A stretch of DNA of 64,000 nucleotides from Pythium myriotylum (taxonomy: Eukaryota; Oomycota; Peronosporomycetes; Pythiales; Pythiaceae), in contig JALJCQ010000008.1 in NCBI GenBank assembly GCA_023091665.1, positions 868,001 to 932,000 of the forward strand. The letters run 5' to 3'. The translations under genes were made by a program, and so were the position numbers. Below the pieces are notes generated by a model, which saw nothing but the letters and a program-made list of their open reading frames with translations, did no database searches and was not told the origin of the DNA. Position 1 is the stretch's first letter. Every line of letters starts with the position of its first letter. Below are positions 42,760 through 53,500 of the stretch, in pieces.

Positions 42760-42956
42760 ACCGGTTTCGTCTGAAAGAAGTAGAAGCAGCGAACTCCTTC
42801 TCGACCGAGGCTCTGTTTCCCTCCCGCTCCCGTGGTAATACTTATATAATGCAGCACTTCCATGACCCACCGTCCGTTCACAGTCTCCGTCAGAGATCTG
42901 CCAACTGATGCAAAAACTTGCGAGCGATGATAGAATCCAGCTCTGAATTGTAACGA

Positions 42957-42970
42957 TCCACTCTCAAAAT
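42957..42970 (+). promoter_or_regulatory. INR-like element before the coiled-coil/LRR gene
   Basis: TCCACTCTCAAAAT resembles the element before the OYE gene. It overlaps the first in-frame ATG (42969), implying translation starts at the next one, 43053. Confidence 0.35.
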
Positions 42971-43052
42971 GGCACCACCGACGTTTCACCTGTCGGAAAG
43001 CTCTTTCTATACCATACCTTTCCGTCTGACTACAACCACTGCTAGTAGTAGC

Positions 43053-45701
43053 ATGGAAAACGACGCTGTCGATGAAAAGAGTGGTTCGTTCCAGTTACGA
43101 ATCAGCGAGCTGGAGAGACAAGTATCCGACAAAGACCAGACAATTGACGAACTCAACGAGACTGCTGGCGCGTTTAAGCTCTTGAACGAGAAGCAGGTCG
43201 CGGAGATCAATGCTAAAGACCTTTTACTTGCTCGAAAAAACGAGCGCATCGAAGAACTGCTGGAGCAGCTCAGGGATCGTGATCAACAGCTTCAGTTGCG
43301 TGACTCTGTTAATGAAAAACTGCGACTCAAGATCCATGAGTTGGAGGGCGAAATCCAGGACTTCAAGAAACAGCTGGAGAAAGAAGAGGAAGAGTTTTCA
43401 ATGCTGAGCGCAGCAATGGCAACAAAGGAAACTCAGCTCGGTAAAAAGCAAGAAGAACTGATTTCTCTAAAAGAGGTCGAGACGCAACTCCGTAAGGATG
43501 TCGATCGACTGCAAGTTCAACTGCGAAAACTGGAGAAGCACGTGGATGACCTACACCCCGAGACTGTGGACGCATGCTTATCCCCTCGGAGCTTTAGCGA
43601 AAACCAGCTAATACAGCTCCGAGACGACGCGATCAACGCCAAAACTAAGGAGATCTGGATTCTTTCCGGGAAAAACGACCAGCTTCGCTTGCAGCTGGAC
43701 GAGCTCGAGGCAGAGTTGGAACGCGTGCAGGCAGGGTACGTAACAAAAGAAAACGACGTAGCTCGGCGTGATCGCAAAATCGAGAAATTAGAATCCGAAA
43801 TAGAGGCGTTAGAAGTGAGTCGGCAGCAAGCCGAAGGTCGCGAACGCGCAATCGAGATAGCGACAACACAAAACACCAAGCTATTGCAGGCTCTCCAGGC
43901 CCTCGAAGAACAAGCTGAGCAACTTAAGAACCGCCTTGAAAGCACTGAGAGTGAGTGCGTGCAGTTGCGGCTCACTCATCGTCAGCATCTGGAGAGGGCT
44001 GCAGTCAGTGAGGTCGAAGTGCTTCACAAGTCAAAGGAGGCAGAGCACAAATCAACCATGCTAAGTACCTTACAAGACAAACTCGTGCGGGAGCGAAAGG
44101 CGCTTCACGAAGAGCTTGCTGAACAGCGAATGCGAGCTCAGCTCGAAGTCGAGAAGCTCCAGTCTGAGTTAGTTATGCGTCGGAATAAACAATATGAGCT
44201 TACGCTTCGGCTACAAGACGTCGAAGCTAAACTGCATCACGCAAGCGACGAGCACGAGCGGATACACGAAGAGTTTGTCGTTACAAGAATGCGTATGGAG
44301 GAGGCTGAACGCGTGCTTCATGATGCACTTGAGTGGAAGCGTGGCCTGGAAGATGAACTGGCGAGTTGTCGCAATAATTGTGAACAGTTGAAACGAGATT
44401 ACGAGCGACAGTTGAGTGGATCGCATGCTGAGTTAGTCACATTACGTGGGCAAATCAGTGAGCTGAAGGAGACTATGTTCAAGACCCTTGACGATGTAAA
44501 GAAGCAAGATTTCCGAATACTGGAACTCAAGCGAAGTCTTGAAGCGAAGGAGAATTTGATAGCAGAGCAAAAAGAACGCATAATGCGTCTTGTTCACGAA
44601 GCCACGAAAAGTGGCCAGGCGCGAGCCGAACTAGAACTGGAGTTAAAGACATTGATGGCGCAGCTCGACAAGATGAAACTCCAAATGGGTGACTCGCTGC
44701 GCGAGTGTATGGAGCAGCATCGCTCCATCGAAGACAAGTGGAAGGGAGCACAGGACAAGCTAAAATCCCAGGAAAAAGAAACAGCAAACGAGCAACGTGG
44801 CAAGTCGAAGCTTGTGAAACTATTTGTTCAGACGTATGGATTAGCAGCAAACCATAGAGCGACATCGTCGTGCCTTGACCTTCGTCACTGCTGGCTTGCC
44901 GACCAAGACATCGAATCAATCTTCACACTGCTCGAGTCGAACCCTACCCTGAGAATTACGCTGACACGCGTCGACTTGCGCAATAATCGGCTAACGCATG
45001 AAAGCGTACGTATAATTGTACGGTACCTTCAACGATGCCTTGAATCAAGCCCATCAGTGCTATCGGGAACAGGTTTGCGTTGTGTACGTGAGATGGACTT
45101 GCGAAGAAATTACATCTCCATTGAGGGGATGCGTGTAATAGCCAATACACTCGAGAGATTTGCCTCCACGGACCTTTCGAAACAACCAGTGTTCGACAAG
45201 GTTCTCGTAGTTAACGACGGCCGGATCGAATGCTATCCCGACGCAAGCGTATCGGGTAATGACATTCCGTTGCTCACAGTTGATGTCACAGAGAACGCGG
45301 ATCCTGGCTCGTTGCTGTCCACCACGATTGCGAATCAAAAACAGCCACCTCGTCGAAGACGTGAAAACGTCCAACGTTTCGCAAGCCCTGCAGATCCAGT
45401 TCTTCAAGAGATCTATGGATTGGATTTAGTCAGCGCACTAATGGGGGAATCAAAGCAAACAAACGGAATTGCAGTTTCCAGTCGATGGTGTAAGAAAAAT
45501 GTTGAGCGCTCTCCCATGGGTTCGAGCAACAGTCAAATCGGCTCATCTCCCATCCAAACGTCCTCCTCTAGTCTGATTGACTTGGCAACCACCGACTCAC
45601 CTCAGCTCATCCCTTCGCTTCGCACAATCCCTGCACCGGTCACTCGCGATGATGCTCGGTCACCATCTCTCAATGCGTCAGGATCTTTGCCTCGGCTGTG
45701 A
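43053..45701 (+). CDS. Long coiled-coil protein with C-terminal RI-type leucine-rich repeats
   Basis: 882 residues, single exon, start ATG 43053 (MENDAVDEKSG); an ATG at 42969 overlaps the presumed start-site element. Residues about 10-590 are almost continuous heptad-rich coiled coil with no breaks for other domains. Residues about 620-720 contain two leucine-rich units of ribonuclease-inhibitor type (RVDLRNNRLTHESVRIIVRYL; REMDLRRNYISIEGMRVIANTL) preceded by SSCLDLRHCWLAD. The rest is Ser/Pro-rich and disordered. No family was recognised. Similar architectures occur in centriole/cilium or cytoskeletal proteins, so a structural role is a guess. The gene converges with the DUF4954-like gene (117 bp between stops). 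Confidence 0.78.
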   Translation: MENDAVDEKSGSFQLRISELERQVSDKDQTIDELNETAGAFKLLNEKQVAEINAKDLLLARKNERIEELLEQLRDRDQQLQLRDSVNEKLRLKIHELEGEIQDFKKQLEKEEEEFSMLSAAMATKETQLGKKQEELISLKEVETQLRKDVDRLQVQLRKLEKHVDDLHPETVDACLSPRSFSENQLIQLRDDAINAKTKEIWILSGKNDQLRLQLDELEAELERVQAGYVTKENDVARRDRKIEKLESEIEALEVSRQQAEGRERAIEIATTQNTKLLQALQALEEQAEQLKNRLESTESECVQLRLTHRQHLERAAVSEVEVLHKSKEAEHKSTMLSTLQDKLVRERKALHEELAEQRMRAQLEVEKLQSELVMRRNKQYELTLRLQDVEAKLHHASDEHERIHEEFVVTRMRMEEAERVLHDALEWKRGLEDELASCRNNCEQLKRDYERQLSGSHAELVTLRGQISELKETMFKTLDDVKKQDFRILELKRSLEAKENLIAEQKERIMRLVHEATKSGQARAELELELKTLMAQLDKMKLQMGDSLRECMEQHRSIEDKWKGAQDKLKSQEKETANEQRGKSKLVKLFVQTYGLAANHRATSSCLDLRHCWLADQDIESIFTLLESNPTLRITLTRVDLRNNRLTHESVRIIVRYLQRCLESSPSVLSGTGLRCVREMDLRRNYISIEGMRVIANTLERFASTDLSKQPVFDKVLVVNDGRIECYPDASVSGNDIPLLTVDVTENADPGSLLSTTIANQKQPPRRRRENVQRFASPADPVLQEIYGLDLVSALMGESKQTNGIAVSSRWCKKNVERSPMGSSNSQIGSSPIQTSSSSLIDLATTDSPQLIPSLRTIPAPVTRDDARSPSLNASGSLPRL

Positions 45702-45818
45702 TTATCTACAGCTTAGCAACGAAGCGAGATACGCGCCTTTGTGTCTCGTCCACCATCCTATCCGCAAGACGAAATATCAGCCATCTATGGAAAAACAGTT
45801 CTGCGACCAAAGCTAGGA

Positions 45819-47877
45819 TCAGGTGTACCGTTTGGCATACAAGACAGCACTCTCCAACTCCACAGGGGAGTGCACCAGCCCATAATCCACCACGATGCGC
45901 TTCCCTCGTGCATCGTCGCGCTTTTTACCGTTAATGGCATGGTAGACAATGCGGCGACGGCGCTCCACAAGGTCCTTGATCGCGTCAAGGACCGGAAGTC
46001 TCGTCGGGAACTCCCTCTTTAGAAGTTCAAGTGCAAAAGTCGAGCTGAATGAAGGAAAGCTTAGCATTCGCGTGGCTCCTCGACTCAATCCATAGGCTTA
46101 CCGAGGTAAATCGCTGATCAAATGCGGAACCCTGTTTGTTGACAAACTCGCGTCTTCCATCCAGCTCAGCAGGCTGTCGAGTGCGAACAACTGAATGAAG
46201 AAAGAGTACGCCTCGATTGCCTCAAGACGTGCTGTCTCCCGCAAGTAGTTCTTTCCTAGACCTGGGGCCTGCTTGTCTGTGTAGATCGCTTCACCTGTGC
46301 CTATGATACTGATGCTCGATTTGCCTGTCGCAGCGATTAGCTGCGCTCGTGCGCCTGTAAGCCAAGAAGCGTCAGCACATCAACCCTTCCGGCTGGGTTA
46401 GGAGCGGCCTAACCTATCATCGACTCAACGATCTCCCGTCGGATCACCGCGCCCTCAACTTGGGTTCGCTTCGATCGATTTCTTGTGGCGAACTTAGCTT
46501 CGTTTCGTAACACCGTGAACACACTATGCTTCAGCACCCAACCAGGCGATATTTCGTTGATGGCCGGGGACAGCTCTCGAATATTGTGACCTGGGGAATT
46601 GATTAAAGCAAAAGGCATCTCGACGCATTGAGGAAGTGTGGAGACTCCCGTGGCGATCACAGAATATTGCGCCTTTTGAAAATTGCTCGGGAACTTGACG
46701 CAGCATCCGAGTCCGAAGAAGACGCCTTCTCCTGGGAATAACTCTTGGTCTGGTGCCTTCAACGTGTGATTACTGCCAACGTTTGCGCCGTAGCCGACAT
46801 TTCCTTTGCCTTCAGGCCAGACGCTAGCGATCAGCAGAGCCTGGTGATGGAATCCGACGAAAGGGCCGACAAGACTTGACGTGACTTCTCCTTCGGCAAC
46901 ACTAGTGTTGGGAGCAATGACAGAGCTCATGACAATGCCGTGGCGCTCAACATGAGACGTATCACACAGCAGTGAGCCGTCAACAAATGCGAGATCCTCC
47001 ACAGTCGAATTCCACTGCACAACGGAGTTGCGCACAATACTCTTGCTTTTGATGCTGGTCTTCTCATCTTTTGATGACAAAACAGTCGAATCAACGACCT
47101 CTGAGTCTTCAATAAGTGCGTAGTGACCAATAAAACTGGATGTGACAGTGGCACAGTTTATGATGCGGGCTTGGCTCGCAATGATCAAGCATCGCGACTG
47201 CGTTGCCTCTGCGTAACTCTCCACAAAAACATCAAACTGTTCTAACAATTCCTTCTCGTGGCGTTTCGTTGCAACGTCGACTGCAAGTTGGAAAGGCATC
47301 TCCGCAAAGACTCGAAGGTCTCGCCCGCCAACCTCGACGCCGACGTGGATTGTTCTGCCGTTGGAAAATAGGCACTCGGCTCGCGAGCCCTTCGAGACTT
47401 TCCCACAGCCGATCACGCACGCAAATGAGTCTACGAAGACACCGTTCAGTGCAACTGTGTCGCGAACGAGAGCGTTGTCCATGACGATAGTGTCACGGAG
47501 AGTCGAGCGGTAGCAGCCAGACTGAAGCTTCAGATCCCCATAGTCGACGTCTGCATCGAAGGCCCCGAGTACGACGATGCCTTGGAAGTCACAATCGCGC
47601 ACTCTGGACGTCTCAAGGCCCGCATTCGCGTGGAATCTGCGCACTTTGCGCCAGTCTTGCGCTGCCGAGAAGTTTAGCGAGTGAGTGCCCAGGCGCATCG
47701 CTCAGTGCTTCGCAGTTCCTCTCTACCTGTGTTGCCCTGTCTCTTGAGCAGCTCTATCTCCTCCTCACTGAGCGGCTCGAACGTCTGCGAGTAGAGCGCG
47801 TTGCACTGCTGCACGTAGCGCGCGTGCGGCGACGCGGCCAGCGACGCATAGAGCGATGGGATGCTCGCGTGCGCCAT
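45819..47877 (-). CDS. DUF4954-like protein (predicted left-handed beta-helix)
   Basis: Four exons: 47727-47877, 46414-47661, 46102-46354 and 45819-46044 (introns 65, 59 and 57 bp); 625 residues, close to the about 650 of DUF4954 proteins. The N-terminus (LSEEEIELLKRQGNTAQDW) matches the family's opening helix. It is followed by VRDCDFQGIVVLGAF, then many short hydrophobic hexapeptide-like repeats (for example SIVRNSVVQWNSTVEDLAFVDG), typical of a left-handed beta-helix as in acyl/nucleotidyl transferases. The C-terminal exons are helical. As I recall the family is mostly bacterial (Bacteroidetes-like) and of unknown function; I cannot test its origin here. Introns and base composition are native in style. 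Confidence 0.7.
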
Positions 47878-48020
47878 GCTTGCGAGTCAAGATGCCAGAG
47901 GGTAACCCCCTAAGATTCAGGCGTAACCCACATGTGCACCTTGTTTTGACACTGACACACATACGTTGCGCTACGTCAACTTTACAGTACGTATGTTGCG
48001 CACCCATGCTCCACTTGCCA

Positions 48021-50399
48021 ATGGACTCGGACCGAGGCCTCCGCCGCCGGCGGCGCCATGCGTCGCGCTCTCGCTCTCGCTCTCGCTCCCCGCGGCGCCG
48101 CGTGCGCTCGCCACGACGCCACAGACGCGACTCGTCGGCGCCTCGCGCGGATCTGCCGGCCGCCGCCCATCGAGAGGAGCTGCTCGCGGCGCTGAGGTCG
48201 CACCAGGTGGTCATCTGCGTCGGCGAGACGGGCTCGGGCAAGACGACGCAGATCCCGCAGTACATCTACGAGTCCCTCAAGGACGACGTGCCAGGGCGCG
48301 TCGTGGTCACGCAGCCGCGACGCGTCGCCACCGTGACCGTCGCGCAGCGCGTAGCCCACGAGATGGGCTTCTCGCGGCTCGAGGGCTCGCCCGTCGGATA
48401 CACCATCCGCTTCGACGACCAGACGTCGTCGTCCACGAAGCTCAAGTTCGTAACCGATGGCGTGCTGGTGCGCGAATGCCTCGGAGACCCGACCCTCTCC
48501 AACTACGCCGTAGTCATGCTGGACGAGGCCCACGAGCGCAGTCTCCACACAGACGTTCTCTTTGGACTGCTCAAGCGCGTGCTCGCCGCGCGTCGGGACC
48601 TCAAGCTACTCGTGACATCCGCCACGCTTGACATCGATCGCTTTACCGCCTTCTTTGCCGATGGCAAAACCCGACCGCCCGTCGTTCAGATTCCAGGTCG
48701 CGTGTTTCCTGTGGACATCTTCCACTCCAAGCAGACACAAGTTATGGGTCTTCGCGGACCACTCTCAACCTACGTGCGCTCTGCAGTTGAGACGACGCTG
48801 CAGATCCACTATTCGGAAGATCCGGGCCACATTCTCGTCTTCCTCACCGGCCAACAAGAAATTGAGGACGCCTGCGCGCAGATCCGTCGAGTACATCGTG
48901 ACCAACGGGGCAGCAAGTCGCCGCCGGATCGCTCAGAGATGGAACTGCGAGTGCTGCCTCTGTATGGAACACTTTCAGGACATGCGCAGCGTGAGATCTT
49001 CGATGATGTCCCATTGCATGTCAGGAAAGTGGTCGTCGCGACCAACATCGCAGAGACATCGCTCACAATTAACGGAGTTCGCTACGTCGTTGACAGTGGC
49101 TTCACGAAGCAGAAAGTGTACAACCCAGACAAGCAAAGTGAGTCCTTGGTGGTAGTACCGATTTCCAAGGTCTCGGCGCAACAGCGCGCTGGTCGCGCAG
49201 GCCGAACAGCTCCTGGGAAATGCTTTCGCCTCTACTCTAAGGACTCGTACGAGCACATGCTAGACGAGAGCATTCCCGAGATTCGCCGCACAAACCTATC
49301 GAATACCGCACTCTACCTCAAGACACTAGGCATCCACAACGTGCTGAAATTCAAGCTTCTAGATCCGCCTGATGAAGACGCGTTGCTGGATGCTCTAAAA
49401 CAACTGTACGTTCTTGATGCCATCGACGCGCAAGGCCACATCACGACGATGGGAAGACTCATGGCGCAGTTTCCTCTCGAGCCAAAACTCGCGCGCACCT
49501 TGATCGAAGCGGTAGCGCTAGACTGTGCTGATGATATGGCTACGATCGTGTCCATGATGTCGATCGAGAGCGTATTCATGCAGCCAAACAGGCGAAAGCT
49601 TGTAGACTCCGAGTTGGACGAGCTCCCGTCGCGGGACGAACTCATGCTAGCACTAGCAAAACAAGATCTTATCGACGACCGCGGCGATCAACTTACGTAC
49701 TTGCAGATATTTAACGCATTCAGCAAGCTGCAACCTCAACAGCGACAGCAATGGTGCGAAAAATACGAGCTACGGTACCGAGCACTCAACACTGCAGGAT
49801 CAATTCGTCGACAGTTACGTGAAATCATCGACTCCCTCTCGTCCAGCGACCTGAAATATCTTCGCGACTCGTATAGTGAAGCTCCGCTAAGGAGGTCTCA
49901 CTCAACAAGGTTGCGCCGTTCAATATGCGCTGGTTTTTTCTCTCATGCGGTGCGAAGATGTAACCTCCAGTCAAGTGTCTATCGGCCATTCGAGACAGAG
50001 CGTGGGGGTTTCGACGGCAATCGTGTGGAACTTTTGCATCTCCACCCTTTGTCAGCTCTTAACTACGTTGATGCCCCGTTGCTATGTGTGTATCATGAAC
50101 TCGTAGCAACCAGTCGACTCTATCTTCGCGACGTTGTCGAAGTGGACGAAGTGTGGGTGCGAGAATGTGCGAAGGGGAAGCTCCCTATTTCTGTGAATCA
50201 GCTCTATGCACTAAGCGGCATTGATGGTCCAGCTTCGCAAACATCCGACTCGAGTCCGAGCCAAGTTGGATCAAAATCGAAAGTGGAGAATGACGAGAAA
50301 CCAATTTCACCCGCAGCAAGTGGAGGTAGTGTATCGAAGGAAAGTGCAATCGATGCAGCCAGAGCGCGATTCCTTGCCCGAAAGAAGCTGAATGGTTAA
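48021..50399 (+). CDS. DHX40: DEAH-box RNA helicase, DHX40-like
   Basis: 792 residues, single exon. A short RS-rich N-terminus (residues 5-40) is followed by the helicase core: GETGSGKTTQIPQ (I), TQPRRVA (Ia), DEAHERSLHTD (II), TSATLD (III), FLTGQQEIED (IV), TNIAETSLTI (V) and QRAGRAGRT (VI). Winged-helix, ratchet and OB-fold regions follow. DPPDEDALLDALKQLYVLDAID, the MMSIESVFMQP stretch and the C-terminal ARARFLARKK agree with human DHX40 as I remember it. DHX40 is an RNA-dependent ATPase implicated in splicing-related processes. Start: ATG 48021 (MDSDRG); ATG 48006 is possible. It is head to head with the DUF4954-like gene (143 bp between starts). Confidence 0.9.
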   Translation: MDSDRGLRRRRRHASRSRSRSRSPRRRVRSPRRHRRDSSAPRADLPAAAHREELLAALRSHQVVICVGETGSGKTTQIPQYIYESLKDDVPGRVVVTQPRRVATVTVAQRVAHEMGFSRLEGSPVGYTIRFDDQTSSSTKLKFVTDGVLVRECLGDPTLSNYAVVMLDEAHERSLHTDVLFGLLKRVLAARRDLKLLVTSATLDIDRFTAFFADGKTRPPVVQIPGRVFPVDIFHSKQTQVMGLRGPLSTYVRSAVETTLQIHYSEDPGHILVFLTGQQEIEDACAQIRRVHRDQRGSKSPPDRSEMELRVLPLYGTLSGHAQREIFDDVPLHVRKVVVATNIAETSLTINGVRYVVDSGFTKQKVYNPDKQSESLVVVPISKVSAQQRAGRAGRTAPGKCFRLYSKDSYEHMLDESIPEIRRTNLSNTALYLKTLGIHNVLKFKLLDPPDEDALLDALKQLYVLDAIDAQGHITTMGRLMAQFPLEPKLARTLIEAVALDCADDMATIVSMMSIESVFMQPNRRKLVDSELDELPSRDELMLALAKQDLIDDRGDQLTYLQIFNAFSKLQPQQRQQWCEKYELRYRALNTAGSIRRQLREIIDSLSSSDLKYLRDSYSEAPLRRSHSTRLRRSICAGFFSHAVRRCNLQSSVYRPFETERGGFDGNRVELLHLHPLSALNYVDAPLLCVYHELVATSRLYLRDVVEVDEVWVRECAKGKLPISVNQLYALSGIDGPASQTSDSSPSQVGSKSKVENDEKPISPAASGGSVSKESAIDAARARFLARKKLNG

Positions 50400-50551
50400 C
50401 CCAGGAAGAGACTGCTATTTTGAAGTCAGGCACCAAATCTCCTCTCGCCGGAAATAGGGATGAGGTTTGTTCGTTGCGATCAGCCGATGTGTTGCTGATT
50501 TCCTCGCAGTCGCCGACACGGACTGTCGGTGCCAACCGCACGTCAAAAGCT

Positions 50552-53500
50552 ATGGCGTTTAGCCCTCCCCAATGCGCAGTGAACATGGAGCAGCGACTCG
50601 CCGCCTTGCGACGTGACCAAGAGATTGATGGTCTACGCGTGTACCTGATCAAGTATAACCTTTTCCCTCGCAACCGCGACCCGGAGAACTCGCCGATTCG
50701 AGTTGAAGAGCTGAAAGAGCTAGTCAAGCACTGGAAGCTCCACCGCCAGCGCGGATTTTGGCGCGACCATCCCGAGAAAGATGATCTTGTGCGCGCACTT
50801 CTACAACATATTAAAAGCGAGGCGGCAAACAAAAAGCGTCGACAGGAGGCACAGGAGAAGTACAATCGCTCGCACAAAAGCAACCAAGGACTTGGTCGGG
50901 ATCACACGGTGATTGGAAGCGGGGAAATGTCGGATGCGGCGAAGCGAGACTTTTCCATGATTCTCAACGGGGGCAAATGTTGTTCAGATAACGATCAAGG
51001 AGATACGGTTGAGGGAAGTAGTGGATCCAAGTCCTTCTTGAGAAATCGGATGGGCGGTGACTTATTCTACCAGCGTGGGGAATATGATGAAGGAATGATT
51101 TACTTGTCGCGCATCGACAAGTCAAGATTCGCGAGCGACGACCAAAACCCACGAAATGAACTCCTCACCACCGCGGCTTCGACCCCAACACCACTGGGCC
51201 ATCTCGTTCAAATGGGCAGCGGAAGTAACCATTCTTACTCAGAGAAGCCATTGTCCACCGTATCGACGTCCACAATATCTAATCACTCATATTTCGGGGC
51301 ACCAAGCGCTACTCCTTCCACGGTGAACCCAGTCACGCTAACGCGAGAGATGAAGCTCAGAAGCGCGGAAGGCTTGTACAATGTGTCCTGCCATCCCGGT
51401 TTCGAGGCTCAAGTCCTGCGCGAAGGCGCCCTAGCTACGATTGGGTCAATGCTCAAGACGGACGATGTGGCTATCCGCTTGCTTGCAGCCGCAACACTGC
51501 TCAATATCACAGTCGTCTCCAACATTCAATCGTCTATCCTTCACCATGATCGACTAGCCAACTCATCTCCTCCATCACAAATTATGACGGCGAGAGAACT
51601 TTATTGTAAAATGATGGAAGACGATGTGCTGACTCTCCTTCTAGATCTCTCTCACACTGCCCACCCACTGGTCAAATCATTCTGTGCACGCACGCTTCTC
51701 CGCTTCACAGTCGACGAAAACCACCACTTCCGAATGGTTCATGAAGGCGTTGTGGTAGCATTGACTCAACTGATGACCGCGATTCCAGGTGACGATGCCC
51801 ATAGACAGGCCTGTGTGTATGCACTTGTCAATCTGGCAGCAGTTCCTCGCGCAGTGACGTGCGATGCAATATTGAATGTGCTTCTATCGCTCGCAAAAAC
51901 AGCGGCAGCCACATTGCTAACACCACCTACCGCCCTCGAATACTTCGAGAAGGATACGACTTCGCAAAGTGCAATCGTTGTACTCCGCGGGTGTGCTCAA
52001 GCGCTTCTCAACCTTTCGATCATGCCTACAACACGGTCCTCCATGATCGAAGAAGGCGCAATGTTCGCGCTTAGCGTCTTATATTCGACAAAGCAACTTC
52101 CACTATGTGAGTCAGTAACCAACGTGCTGTGCAATTGCGCGTCCATCAGATCGAATCAGGAGCCTATGGTAAAGAGCAATGTTGCAACGCTGCTATTGGA
52201 TCTGCTCGATCTAGCTTCCGCTTCATTAGATCGACTCCGAGAAGAAGAGGCTGAGGAACTGGACGACGGTGCCCGCAGAGCTATTGAGGAGGCGCGTGAA
52301 ATGGTGAACCGCATCAGACGCAACAGCGTCAACGTCATCGCACACCTGTGTTGCAATCCCAAACTCCAAACGAGAGTTACTGGTGCAGGTTTTGTCCCCA
52401 AGGTGCTGAGTATTTTGCGGCTCGGCGAAGTTGGATCGTTAGACGTGGACACAGAAAAGTTCTCCGTGATTAGCCTCGCCAATCTTGCTTTGGAAGACCG
52501 CTGTCGCCAGATTCTCGTCCAGGACGGCGCCGTGCCTCTATTGCTACGGATCCTGAATGAGCAGTCGGTTGTTCCAACTGATGGCGACGCAGCTGCCAGG
52601 GCCTCGCTACGGACACTTCTCAAACTTGATTGTGTAACGGCGTTGAGTAACTTAATGCTCCATCCGAAGAATTTCTCACAGATGGTGGACGAAGGTGTAG
52701 TCCCTGCACTCTTGGCCATGGTGAAAGTGTCGGACAACGCCGAGATCCAGCGCGCTTGTGTGTACGCCATGCTCAATATGGCAAAAGATCCAGGTATGAA
52801 GACTCGACTAGCGCAGGCGACTGCAAACGATGCTGACCCCGGCGCAATCCCAACGATGCTGGCGTACGCGTCCAAGCAGCTCAACAATGCTGAGCTCTGT
52901 GGGGTTTGCGTTTCGTTCTTCCAGCATCTTTCGACTAAGGAAGAGAATTACGACGTCTTGTATTATGAAGGAGCCGTCGGGTTTCTCGTCCGAGTACTAC
53001 AAAAGAGGTCGTCGGCCGAACCCGTCCATGTGATTTACGGGCTCTGGCTGAACAGCATGGCCACGCTCTCGAACCTTGCTAACCATTCCGAGAAGCGTGC
53101 GACATATCTAGATGATGGGGTACTCGAAGCTGTCCAGCACGTCCTGGCTACCTCGAGTGCTGATACGCGGCGGCGTGACAAGCAGGTGGAGACCAAAGTT
53201 GTGATGATGCAGTTTGCGGCTGCCCAGATCGTGTTCAAGCTTCGGGAGCTGTGCTGCGGAGTGAAGAAGATGGATGTTCCGTCTTTTTTCTCGTCGCTTC
53301 TCTTACTTGCAACACAGTCATCTACCAAGAATTCTCGGCTCGAGCGCAAGGCTGTGCACTACCAACAAAAGACGGTACTGAGGTGTGCGCTGACGATTGC
53401 GATGTGCGCAACGATGAGCCAACGAGGAATGCGGCTGCTGGCATCACACACCGAGTTCCCTCCGGCGCTCAATGGCATCATGCGGACGGGTCTCCACGAA

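Noticed and set aside
47982..48548. Minus-strand frame over the start of the helicase
   Set aside because: Antisense of the helicase motifs I and II, which are unmistakable on the plus strand.
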